Positions 53,719-61,248 of a stretch of 64,000 bases of DNA are shown here, in pieces. Numbering within the stretch: position 1 is the first letter of the stretch; each line of letters starts with the position of its first letter. The translations under genes and the position numbers were made by a program. Source of the stretch: Brevibacillus reuszeri. GTDB lineage: Bacteria > Bacillota > Bacilli > Brevibacillales > Brevibacillaceae. Where the stretch lies: NCBI RefSeq assembly GCF_002897295.1, contig NZ_BEXF01000025.1:27333-91332 (forward strand). Direction: 5' to 3'. The notes beneath the pieces are model-generated. The model was not told where the DNA came from. It searched no databases and saw only the letters and a list, made by a program, of their open reading frames with translations.

Positions 53719-53745
53719 GGCTACGCCAAGCCATTTGGCGTAGCC
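53719..53745 (-). terminator. hairpin downstream of dps
   Basis: Perfect 11-bp stem GGCTACGCCAA / TTGGCGTAGCC. The T-run on the minus strand is poor (TTAGTT), so termination strength is uncertain. Confidence 0.55.
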
Positions 53746-53768
53746 AAGTTTTCAAATACAGAAGCTTC

Positions 53769-54203
53769 TTATTGCAAGAAGGCTTGCAGCATCCAAACGT
53801 GTTTTTCCAAACCGCTGCGAATCGCGAGGAGCATGTCAGCTGTAGCTTCATCGCCTGCTTGGTCTGCCGCTTCCATGGCAAGCTTTGTTTCCTCCAGAAG
53901 AATGGCGAAATCACGAACAACTGTCTCGACCATTTGTTCTGCGGATTCATTTCCCTGTGCTTCAGCGATGCTTGCGGTTTGCAGACTTGCGCTGAGTGTA
54001 GCAACTGGCTTGCCGCCGATACTGAGTACGCGCTCTGCCAATGTATCGATGTGGCCAGCGGCTTCAGTGTATAGCTCCTCGAATTTTTGATGCAAGGTAA
54101 AAAAGTGAGGTCCTTTCACATTCCAGTGGAAATTGTGGAGCTTGGTGTAAAGGACAGTCCAGTTTGCTACTTGTTTATTTAAAAGATTAGTTACGGTTGC
54201 CAT
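53769..54203 (-). CDS. dps: Dps ferritin-like mini-ferritin
   Basis: Twelve-subunit iron-storing, DNA-protecting protein of 144 residues. The ferroxidase ligands are visible in LHNFHWNVKGPHFFTLHQKF and LYTEAAGHIDTLAERVL, and the fourth helix ends KHVWMLQAFL. It oxidises Fe(II) with peroxide and so protects DNA. Binding site AAGGAGAG. PerR/Fur-like AT-rich palindromes stand upstream, matching the PerR control of MrgA-type Dps in bacilli. Confidence 0.93.
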   Translation of the reverse strand: MATVTNLLNKQVANWTVLYTKLHNFHWNVKGPHFFTLHQKFEELYTEAAGHIDTLAERVLSIGGKPVATLSASLQTASIAEAQGNESAEQMVETVVRDFAILLEETKLAMEAADQAGDEATADMLLAIRSGLEKHVWMLQAFLQ

Positions 54204-54221
54204 AATAGAATCTCTCCTTTT

Positions 54222-54253
54222 TGATAATTATTATTTGTTAATATTTATTATAA
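54222..54253 (-). promoter_or_regulatory. candidate PerR boxes upstream of dps
   Basis: TGATAATTATTATTT (54222-54236) and TTAATATTTATTATAA (54238-54253) both approach the PerR consensus TTATAATNATTATAA, 20-50 bp before the dps start. Confidence 0.55.
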
Positions 54254-54436
54254 ACTAATAATGTGTTTTGTCAACTTGAAAAGAACGATAGATCCAACTG
54301 AATTTTCCCGCTTGCAGTACCACATCGGGATAAAATTTTTCTTGAAACAGGCAGGCGAGAGAGGACAGCCATCCAAACAAAATGCCGAACTCCACCGTAT
54401 GAATAGTATTAAGCATGGAGCAGAGGGGGTGTAAGA

Positions 54437-54808
54437 ATGGAATTTCAAGAATTAGACGATGAAGTAATGGACGACGAAGAAGAATACGAAGAAGAGTACG
54501 AATCTGACGAAGAAGACGGCGACGAAGAAGACGGCGACGAAGAAGACGGCGACGAAGAAGACGGCGACGACGAAGACGAAGAAGACGGCGACGACGAAGA
54601 CGAAGAAGATGGCGACGACGAGGACGAAGAAGACGGCGACGACGAAGACGAAGAAGACGGCGACGAAGAAGACGGCGACGACGAAGACGAAGAAGACGGC
54701 GACGAAGAAGACGGCGACGAAGAAGACGAAGAAGACGGCGACGACGAAGACGAAGAAGACGGCGACGACGAAGACGAAGAAGACGGCGACGACGAGGACG
54801 AAGACTGA
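54437..54808 (+). CDS. extremely acidic D/E/G repeat protein
   Basis: Protein of 123 residues with no basic residue. The first 23 are MEFQELDDEVMDDEEEYEEE followed by YES; all residues after that are only Asp, Glu or Gly, in units DEEDG and DDEDEEDG. A proper binding site (AGAGGGGGTG about 6 bp before ATG) and an intrinsic terminator frame it, so it is probably a real gene. No signal peptide. It should be fully disordered and could buffer cations or mimic nucleic acid; function unknown. Opposite-strand frames of similar length are artefacts of the repeat. Confidence 0.65.
   Translation: MEFQELDDEVMDDEEEYEEEYESDEEDGDEEDGDEEDGDEEDGDDEDEEDGDDEDEEDGDDEDEEDGDDEDEEDGDEEDGDDEDEEDGDEEDGDEEDEEDGDDEDEEDGDDEDEEDGDDEDED
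54503..54807 (+). repeat. tandem GACGAAGAAGACGGC-type repeat
   Basis: About 300 bp of 15-bp (GACGAAGAAGACGGC) and 24-bp units in register with codons. The plus strand is almost without T. Repeat number is likely to vary by slippage. Confidence 0.9.
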
Positions 54809-54932
54809 TTAATGATAGATGGCTTGTGAGATTGAAGACGAAGCTGACTCCAGAACTGATGATGTCTATCAAACGGGAGCACAGGGTCAGCGGGTATCTA
54901 CAACTGTAACTGGTTAATGGAATAAAATGGTG

Positions 54933-54957
54933 AGCCCGGGCTTTGGTCCGGGCTTTT
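54933..54957 (+). terminator. intrinsic terminator of the acidic protein gene
   Basis: AGCCCGG / CCGGGCT followed by TTTGCC. Confidence 0.8.
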
Positions 54958-55039
54958 GCCTTGACAACGACGAGCATGAAGGGAAAAGTAAGAAGTAGTA
55001 GATTGATAGCAAGCGGACACGAGGGAGGTCAGTAAGAGT

Positions 55040-55657
55040 ATGCAAAAAATAAGCGCAGTCATTTTGGCAGGTGGAAACAGCACTCGAATGGGTTCTCCGA
55101 AAGAGCTGCTTGCGTGGAGAGAGGGAACCTTTCTTACAGAGCTAGTGAAGGAGGTCACGCAGGATGGCATGGAGTGCCTCCTCGTAACCAACCATCCAGA
55201 GCGCTTACCTGCAGAAATAAAGCACGCAGCAGGTGTAAAAATCACGCCAGATCTCGTTCCGTCAGCTGGCCCCATCAGTGGTCTTGTCACTGCTTTTCGC
55301 ATTTGTCAGGACGAGCTGCTGCTCGTCCTATCCTGTGATCTTCCGTTTATGGACCGAGAGCAAATGAATAAATTGATTGCCTATGCCAAGGGACAGAGCG
55401 AATGGGACGTCGTAGCTGCTCAGGTGAACGGAAGACTTCATCCACTGTGCGCTGTCTATAATAGGCGGTCACAAACGTATTGGGAGCAGGCTTTGCAACA
55501 GAATGAGCTGAGACTTATGGCTACGTTGGACAAGCTGCGGCTGCGCACAACTCCTGAGGGCTTACTGGACGACTGGGCCGTTTTTAATGCCAATACACCA
55601 GAAGAGTATGAGCTAGCGAAAAACCAGGAGAAAAAGAGAAAAACGGGAGAGCGCTAA
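55040..55657 (+). CDS. mobA: molybdenum cofactor guanylyltransferase
   Basis: Attaches GMP to molybdopterin to make the bis-MGD cofactor used by formate dehydrogenases. The 205 residues show the nucleotide motif ILAGGNSTRMGSPKELL, GPISGLVTAF and the metal-binding CDLPFM. GGGAGGT precedes the ATG by about 10 bp. It stands beside fdhD and a molybdopterin oxidoreductase operon, consistent with this role; the family also contains MocA-like CTP enzymes. Confidence 0.85.
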   Translation: MQKISAVILAGGNSTRMGSPKELLAWREGTFLTELVKEVTQDGMECLLVTNHPERLPAEIKHAAGVKITPDLVPSAGPISGLVTAFRICQDELLLVLSCDLPFMDREQMNKLIAYAKGQSEWDVVAAQVNGRLHPLCAVYNRRSQTYWEQALQQNELRLMATLDKLRLRTTPEGLLDDWAVFNANTPEEYELAKNQEKKRKTGER

Positions 55658-55672
55658 GCATATCCCGTTTTT
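55639..55672. terminator. bidirectional terminator between mobA and fdhD
   Basis: AAAAACGGGA / TCCCGTTTTT spanning the mobA stop codon. Confidence 0.75.
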
Positions 55673-55679
55673 GCTGTGA

Positions 55680-56477
55680 TCAAGAAAGAATGATTCGCTC
55701 TGCTTGTGTATACACGTTCATCTTGTTGTTACGGACAAACCCTACAGCCGTGATGTTCAGCTCATCGGCGAGCTGGAGTGCCAGATCCGTCGGCGCCGAT
55801 TTGGAGAGGATGATGCCAGCTCCAATTTTCGCTGCTTTTAGTAAAACCTCAGAAGAAATGCGCCCACTAAAAACAAGAATTTTGTCAGCTGTGGTGATAT
55901 TTTCACGCAGACAGTATCCATAGATTTTGTCCAGCGCATTATGCCGGCCGATATCCGAGTATTGCAAAAGCACGCTATCAGATGTGCACAGAGCAGCATT
56001 ATGCACGCCACCCGTTTGTTTGTGGATGGAGGAAGACGCCTGCAGCTCCTTCATCAGCTGAATGCATGCAGCTGGTGTGGCAGTGGCAGTACCTGCTACA
56101 GGCTTAGCGGTACGGGCATCGCTGAAAAAGTAAAAAGACTGCCGGCTTTTTCCACAGCAGGAAGTAATGCGCCGCTTGGAATAAAAGCTTTGCGACAAGA
56201 TCGTTTCCTTATGCAAGTCAACGTAGGCGAAGCCCTGTGCTTCGTCGATGGTAAGCTGCTTGATCTCCGCATACGATTGAATGGCTCCTTCTGCTGCCAA
56301 AAAACCGATCACCATTTCTTCCAGATCAGCGGGAGTACAGACGATCGTAGCAAATTCCTCATCGCCTAGAAAAATGGTAAGTGGATATTCCGTTACGATC
56401 TCATCCTCTTCCCAATTGTGCTTGTCAGCCTCTATTTTAAGTACGCTGCGACGGATGGTTTTTGTCAGTTCTGACAT
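55680..56477 (-). CDS. fdhD: formate dehydrogenase accessory sulfurtransferase FdhD
   Basis: Passes sulfur from a cysteine desulfurase to the Mo-bisMGD cofactor, needed to activate formate dehydrogenase. The 265 residues contain EYPLTIFLGDEEFATIVCTP, the reactive Cys pair in ITSCCGKSR, TGGVHNAALC, YSDIGRHNALDKIYG and ILVFSGRISSEVLLKA. Transcribed away from the oxidoreductase operon, with a repeat and a leader RNA between them. Confidence 0.93.
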   Translation of the reverse strand: MSELTKTIRRSVLKIEADKHNWEEDEIVTEYPLTIFLGDEEFATIVCTPADLEEMVIGFLAAEGAIQSYAEIKQLTIDEAQGFAYVDLHKETILSQSFYSKRRITSCCGKSRQSFYFFSDARTAKPVAGTATATPAACIQLMKELQASSSIHKQTGGVHNAALCTSDSVLLQYSDIGRHNALDKIYGYCLRENITTADKILVFSGRISSEVLLKAAKIGAGIILSKSAPTDLALQLADELNITAVGFVRNNKMNVYTQAERIILS

Positions 56478-56568
56478 GACGACCTCCTTGATTCAAAGGA
56501 ACTTATTGTCGAGTGAGCGCTTACATGGTACTATACTATGTGAGGTAATTCCATCACAAAATTTTTTT

Positions 56569-56678
56569 AACGTATAGGAATTTATAAGCGTATGACGCTT
56601 ATGAATTCCGGAGCGCATGAAAACTTTCCGCTAAACGCGGTCGCTCCTCTTTGGGAGGCCACGATAGAGGTTTTCTTA
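56569..56678. repeat. 110-bp intergenic repeat, copy 2
   Basis: Inverted relative to 52924-53034. The hairpin arms GAATTTATAAGCG / CGCTTATGAATTC are kept while the loop differs (TATGA here, CGAA in the reverse complement of copy 1), so the stem seems to be the conserved part. It lies between fdhD and the OFA transporter gene. Confidence 0.8.
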
Positions 56679-56738
56679 CTTACCGAAATCTATTTAAATT
56701 GAATATGGTAGGACAAATCTGCACGGAACAGCGACCCT

Positions 56739-56900
56739 GTCACCGGTTCATTTGCTTCCCTACCTGAAAATATTGAACACTTGCTCGTTAATGCTGAGGT
56801 AGCGAACCTGCCTGACTGATTAACTGCTGTGCTCCATCCATTCCCTTTTTCCGTATGTCCGGTAAAGAGGGAATGGATGGGCCCAGCAGTTTTTCTTTTT
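56739..56900 (+). promoter_or_regulatory. candidate riboswitch-type leader A, upstream of the OFA transporter
   Basis: Shares the 16-base core AGGTAGCGAACCTGCC (56797-56812) with leader B at 58651. The core folds as AGGT-AGCGA-ACCT. Outer pairing GTCA (56739-56742) / TGAC (56813-56816) and inner GTTCA / TGAAC (56746-56750 / 56774-56778) resemble leader B. A strong terminator follows: CTGCTG...CCATCCATTCCC / GGGAATGGATGG...CAGCAG then TTTTTCTTTTTT (56822-56900), 60 bp before the start codon. Ligand unknown. Confidence 0.65.
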
Positions 56901-56959
56901 TAAAGAACTGCCAAATCCAAGCGAGAGGCGCTCTTATTCTAATTTAAGGAGATGTATGT

Positions 56960-58231
56960 ATGGAGCAAAAGGTAAAGAACCGCTGGCTGATTGCGCTGGC
57001 GGCTGTGGGTATCCACATCTCGATCGGTTCGGTTTACGCATGGAGCGTATTTACGAAGCCGATTACGACACAGTTTGGCTGGGATTTAGCAGATGTCACA
57101 TTTACTTTTAGTATTGCCATCCTGTTTCTGGGGTTGTCGGCTGCCTTTTTGGGTCACTACGTGGAGAAGCATGGACCACGTAAAGCAGGTATTCTGGCTT
57201 CGATTTTCTTTGGAGTAGGAATCGTTGGCTCTGGATTTGCTATTCAAATGAGCAGCCTGCCACTATTGTATCTGTGCTATGGTGTGCTAGGAGGAATTGG
57301 TCTCGGAGTAGGCTACATCACACCTGTGTCGACTCTGGTAAAATGGTTCCCGGATCGCCGGGGTCTAGCAACAGGTCTCGCTATTATGGGATTTGGTTTT
57401 GCATCTATGATCGCAAGTCCGATCATGAATGCGTTAATTAATAGCGTAGGAATTGCCAATACGTTTTACATCTTGGGAGTTATTTATTTTGTTGTGATGA
57501 TCTCAGCAGCACAATACCTTGCACCTCCTCCAAAAGGATGGCTACCTGAGGGCTATTCAGCTGAAGGGGCGGGTACCAAAACAATTAAACAAGATCTGTC
57601 TCAATTAACAGCTAACGAAGCGATCAAGACACGCCGCTTTTACTTGCTGTGGCTTATGCTTTTTATCAACGTCACCTGTGGAATCGCAGTAATCTCTGTC
57701 GCTTCTCCAATGGCACAGGAAATGGTCGGAATGTCCGTTGCAACTGCTGCGCTAATGGTCGGTCTCAATGGTCTCTTTAATGGCGGAGGACGCATCGGTT
57801 GGGCATCGTTGTCTGACTATATTGGGCGCCCGAACACATATACAGCTTTTTTTGCGATCCAAATGGTGCTATTCTTCTTGTTACCAAACTTGAGTAACCC
57901 GGTGTTGTTCATGATTGCAATGTTTATCATCATGACCTGTTACGGTGGAGGATTTTCTTCGATTCCGGCCTATATTGGCGATTTGTTCGGAACGAAGCAG
58001 CTAGGAGCGATTCGTGGTTACATTTTGACTGCCTGGGCAGCAGCTGGATTGGCAGGACCCATTTTCGCTACATGGGTACGCAGTACAACGCAAAGCTATA
58101 CTGGAACGATGAACGTTTTCGCAGGTATGTTCGTCGTCGCCTTCATCATTTCTCTTTTGATTCGCTTGGATATCAAAAAGTTGAAAGAACAAGCCAAACA
58201 AAAGGAAAAGTCAGTTGAATTGGCTGGTTGA
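56960..58231 (+). CDS. OFA-family (OxlT-like) MFS transporter
   Basis: Twelve-helix MFS protein of 423 residues of the oxalate/formate antiporter group: GIHISIGSVYAWSVFTKPI in helix 1, GGIGLGVGYITPVSTLVKWF in the middle, GRIGWASLSDYIGR in the loop to the second half. Next to a formate-dehydrogenase-type operon, formate or another small carboxylate is the likely cargo. AAGGAGAT precedes the ATG. The leader carries a candidate riboswitch. Confidence 0.87.
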   Translation: MEQKVKNRWLIALAAVGIHISIGSVYAWSVFTKPITTQFGWDLADVTFTFSIAILFLGLSAAFLGHYVEKHGPRKAGILASIFFGVGIVGSGFAIQMSSLPLLYLCYGVLGGIGLGVGYITPVSTLVKWFPDRRGLATGLAIMGFGFASMIASPIMNALINSVGIANTFYILGVIYFVVMISAAQYLAPPPKGWLPEGYSAEGAGTKTIKQDLSQLTANEAIKTRRFYLLWLMLFINVTCGIAVISVASPMAQEMVGMSVATAALMVGLNGLFNGGGRIGWASLSDYIGRPNTYTAFFAIQMVLFFLLPNLSNPVLFMIAMFIIMTCYGGGFSSIPAYIGDLFGTKQLGAIRGYILTAWAAAGLAGPIFATWVRSTTQSYTGTMNVFAGMFVVAFIISLLIRLDIKKLKEQAKQKEKSVELAG

Positions 58232-58284
58232 CTAGTGGTAAAGTTTAAGGTAATGAATGATTGAAGTAAAGGTGAGTATTCTCG

Positions 58285-58650
58285 ATGAATAAGTTCGAAG
58301 CAGAATTCAGTAATTTAGTCAGAGCTTTCCGTAAGCGGCATATGGGAAAAGGACCCAGCAAGATCAATACCACGTTCTGCAAGAACTGGGCGATCTGTGA
58401 GATGGAGGGTAACCTTTCGCCGGTGGAAAAGTTTATTGCCACTTCGGAAGACGGAAAGCAGACACTACGAGCTGCCCGAACCGAAATGGTCAAAGACATG
58501 TATCGTAAATATCAACCAGTCGACATGGAAACGTTTCTGGGTGCAAAACTCATCGATCTGTTCGTCGATATTGACATCGAGCGTGATTTTGGGATGTCCA
58601 TATTTGTTTTTGATCAGGACATCGAGAAAAAATGGAAAATCGAACCGTAA
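58285..58650 (+). CDS. DUF2294-family protein
   Basis: Small cytosolic protein of 121 residues. Motifs KRHMGKGPSKINTTFCKNWA, ICEMEGNLSPVEKFIA and the C-terminal DIDIERDFGMSIFVF match DUF2294, often found near formate dehydrogenase or transporter genes in bacilli; its activity is unknown. It ends immediately before leader RNA B. AAAGGTGAG is the binding site. Confidence 0.8.
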   Translation: MNKFEAEFSNLVRAFRKRHMGKGPSKINTTFCKNWAICEMEGNLSPVEKFIATSEDGKQTLRAARTEMVKDMYRKYQPVDMETFLGAKLIDLFVDIDIERDFGMSIFVFDQDIEKKWKIEP

Positions 58651-58809
58651 GTCTAGGGCGAAGCAGTTCTCCTGTTCAGCGGATTAGACCATACGGAACT
58701 CGCGCGAGACAAACACGAAGCTTGGACTAGGTAGCGAACCTGCCGTAGACAACCACCGTGAACATGCTCCTTTTCTTTCGGATTAGGACGGTTTATGGTG
58801 GTTTTTTTT
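58651..58809 (+). promoter_or_regulatory. candidate riboswitch-type leader B, upstream of the oxidoreductase
   Basis: Begins right at the DUF2294 stop. P1 GTCTAGGGC (58651-58659) pairs with GCCGTAGAC (58742-58750), 8 of 9. P2 AAGC / GCTT (58661-58664 / 58720-58723) and P3 AGTTC / GAACT (58665-58669 / 58696-58700) nest inside, followed by the hairpin AGGT-AGCGA-ACCT (58729-58741) shared with leader A. The terminator ACCACCGTGAAC / GTTTATGGTGGT plus T8 (58752-58809) ends it, 44 bp before the start codon. Confidence 0.7.
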
Positions 58810-58853
58810 GTAGAGCTTTTCACATAGGCACGCTATGAGAGGAGAAACGTCAT

Positions 58854-61202
58854 ATGGGCAAAACCAAGCACAGCGGACCAATCAAGCTGGATACATCCTT
58901 GCAGCCTTCTTTGTGGGCTTCCATGATGCCGATGGGATTAGGAAAAATAAAGCCACATCATATTCGTGACACGATGAAGGTTATGTATGAAAACAGGGAC
59001 AATCTGGGATACGCTTACCGGATTTTGACGCAGGGCGTGTGTGACGGATGCGCACTAGGTGTATCCGGATTATATGACCAGACGCTGACAGGACCGCATT
59101 TGTGCACGACACGCCTGAATGTTCTTCGCTTGAATACGATGCCGGCAATTGATCCAAAGTGGCTGGAAGACATCCATGCACTCAAAAAGCTGTCTAGTGT
59201 AGAGCTGCGCAAATTAGGGAGAATTCCGTATCCACTTTCTCGCAAGCCAGGTGAAACAAAATTTACCCGCATCAGCTGGGATGATGCTTTAAATCGAGTA
59301 GCCAAAAAGATCAAGGATATCAGTCCCAAGCAGCTCGCCTTTTTCTTGACGGCCCGCGGGATTACGAACGAAGTGTATTATACAGCGGCAAAAATGGCGC
59401 GGTTTTTGGGTACGAACAACATCGACAACGCCTCACGAATATGTCATTCACCGAGCAAAACGGCCCTGAAGCGCTCGGTCGGGATCGGGGCGTCAAGCTG
59501 CAATTACCAAGATTGGATCGGCACAGACGTACTCGTATTTTGGGGGTCCGTGCCCGCTAACAATCAGCCTGTTTCGACGAAATACATGTACGCTGCCAAA
59601 AAGGCTGGAACCAAGATCATTCTGATTAATCCGTACCGGGAGCCAGCGATGGAAAACTACTGGATTCCGTCTGTAGCGGAAAGCGCCTTGTTTGGAACCA
59701 AGCTCGCTGACGATTTTTATCAGGTCAACATTGGTGGAGACATTGCTTTCATGAACGGTGTGATGAAGATTTGGTTTGAGATGGAAAAAGAAAAGCCGGG
59801 GTCTGCGATTAATCTTGCTTTTGTCAAAGAACACGCCAATGGACTTGAACAGCTCCGCATGCATGTCATGGGTGAGCCATGGGAAAAGCTGGAGAAATCA
59901 TCCGGACTTACACGCGAGCGGATGAAGGAGTTCGCGCTGCTACTGGCTAATTCCAAATCAGGTGTGTTTATTTGGAGCATGGGATTGACGCAGCACCGTT
60001 TTGGTACGGACAACATCTCACAGGTAGCCAATCTGGCTGTATTGCGCGGATTTTTGGGACGAAAAAATTGCGGCGTGATGCCGATTCGGGGGCACTCAGG
60101 GGTACAAGGCTCCGGCGAAATGGGAGCAGATCCGTTTAGTCTGCCTGGTGGGGATTTTGATGAGAAAGCATGGACGCGCATCGAGGGGCTGTGGAAATTT
60201 CCTATTCCGAAATGGCAAGGGGATATCGTCGGCATCTCCTTGGAAAACGCAGTTTTGCCAGACGGACATGAGCGAAAAACTCGAATGTTTTATACGAGCG
60301 GCGGGAACTTCCTGGAGACGATGCCAGACCCTGACTTTATGCAAAAATGTCTGGAGAGCGTAGAGCTGCGCGTGCATCAGGATATTATTTTCAATACGTC
60401 GACGCTCGTTGACGCCAAGGAAGAAGTGATCATCCTGCCTGCCATGACGCGATATGAACAGCCAGGTGGGGGCACGTCTACGAGTACCGAGCGAATGGTT
60501 TATTTCAGTGCGGAAATTGAGGGGCCCCGCATTGAGGAGGCGCGTGCGGAGTGGGAAATCTATGTCGACCTCGCAGCGCGAGTGCACCCGGAGAAAAAGC
60601 ATCTCATGCATTTTTCGACTGCGGAAGAAATTCGCGCAGAGATCGCTTTGGCAAATCCAAACTACGATGGCATTCAGCATTTGAAAAAACGGGGCGATGT
60701 GTTCCAATGGGGCGGCGCGTGGCTTTGTGAAGACGGGGTATGTCCGACAGTAGATGGTCGTGCTAATTTACTTCCCATCGAGGTTCCTGATTTAAACAAG
60801 CCAGAGGGTCACTTCTACGTCACGACTCGAAGGGGCAAGCAGTTCAACTCGATGATTTACAGCAACGTCGATCCATTCAACAACGCAGAGCGCTATGACG
60901 TTTTGATGAATGCAGAGGATGCACGTGACTTGCGAATTAAAGAAGGAGACAACATTGTCGTGTATAATGGCTATGGAACCTTTCAAGGGCGTGCCAAGTT
61001 CGAACGGACGACCAGAGGCAATGTACAGGTGTATTGGCCAGAAGGCAACGCGTTGATTCCAAAGGGTGTTTATGAATCGTTTGCAGGCATTCCGGAATAC
61101 AATACGGCTGTCAAAATTGAGCGAGCAGATACGTTTTATGCGAATAAGGATTTAAAATACAAAGAGAAACCAATAGAAGATTTGGAAGTAAACATCAGCT
61201 AA
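58854..61202 (+). CDS. FdhF/YdeP-family molybdopterin oxidoreductase
   Basis: Mo-bisMGD enzyme of 782 residues, cytosolic (no Tat signal). The N-terminus has CDGCALGV and a further Cys (HLCTTRL), unlike the four-Cys cluster of NarB/FdhF. NASRICHSPSKTALKRSVG, with Cys as possible Mo ligand, GMGLTQHRFG-like SMGLTQHRFGTDNISQ, PIRGHSGVQGSGEMG and the C-terminal TRRGKQFNSMIYSN fit the YdeP branch, whose members are annotated as formate dehydrogenase alpha subunits but are poorly characterised (some acid-resistance linked). The fdhD, mobA, moeA and mobB neighbours confirm a Mo enzyme. Controlled by leader B. Confidence 0.87.
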   Translation: MGKTKHSGPIKLDTSLQPSLWASMMPMGLGKIKPHHIRDTMKVMYENRDNLGYAYRILTQGVCDGCALGVSGLYDQTLTGPHLCTTRLNVLRLNTMPAIDPKWLEDIHALKKLSSVELRKLGRIPYPLSRKPGETKFTRISWDDALNRVAKKIKDISPKQLAFFLTARGITNEVYYTAAKMARFLGTNNIDNASRICHSPSKTALKRSVGIGASSCNYQDWIGTDVLVFWGSVPANNQPVSTKYMYAAKKAGTKIILINPYREPAMENYWIPSVAESALFGTKLADDFYQVNIGGDIAFMNGVMKIWFEMEKEKPGSAINLAFVKEHANGLEQLRMHVMGEPWEKLEKSSGLTRERMKEFALLLANSKSGVFIWSMGLTQHRFGTDNISQVANLAVLRGFLGRKNCGVMPIRGHSGVQGSGEMGADPFSLPGGDFDEKAWTRIEGLWKFPIPKWQGDIVGISLENAVLPDGHERKTRMFYTSGGNFLETMPDPDFMQKCLESVELRVHQDIIFNTSTLVDAKEEVIILPAMTRYEQPGGGTSTSTERMVYFSAEIEGPRIEEARAEWEIYVDLAARVHPEKKHLMHFSTAEEIRAEIALANPNYDGIQHLKKRGDVFQWGGAWLCEDGVCPTVDGRANLLPIEVPDLNKPEGHFYVTTRRGKQFNSMIYSNVDPFNNAERYDVLMNAEDARDLRIKEGDNIVVYNGYGTFQGRAKFERTTRGNVQVYWPEGNALIPKGVYESFAGIPEYNTAVKIERADTFYANKDLKYKEKPIEDLEVNIS

Positions 61203-61248
61203 ACAAGAGACACCAGGGCGGATGTTCAAATCCGGGGAGGTACTGAAA

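Noticed and set aside
54503..54807. Regular repeats that might suggest a CRISPR array
   Set aside because: Units are contiguous 15/24-mers without spacers and encode protein in frame.
54255..54977. 240-codon minus-strand frame of Arg/Leu repeats (and a Ser/Pro one at 54445-54882)
   Set aside because: They are reverse readings of the DEEDG tandem repeat; no binding site and no plausible protein.
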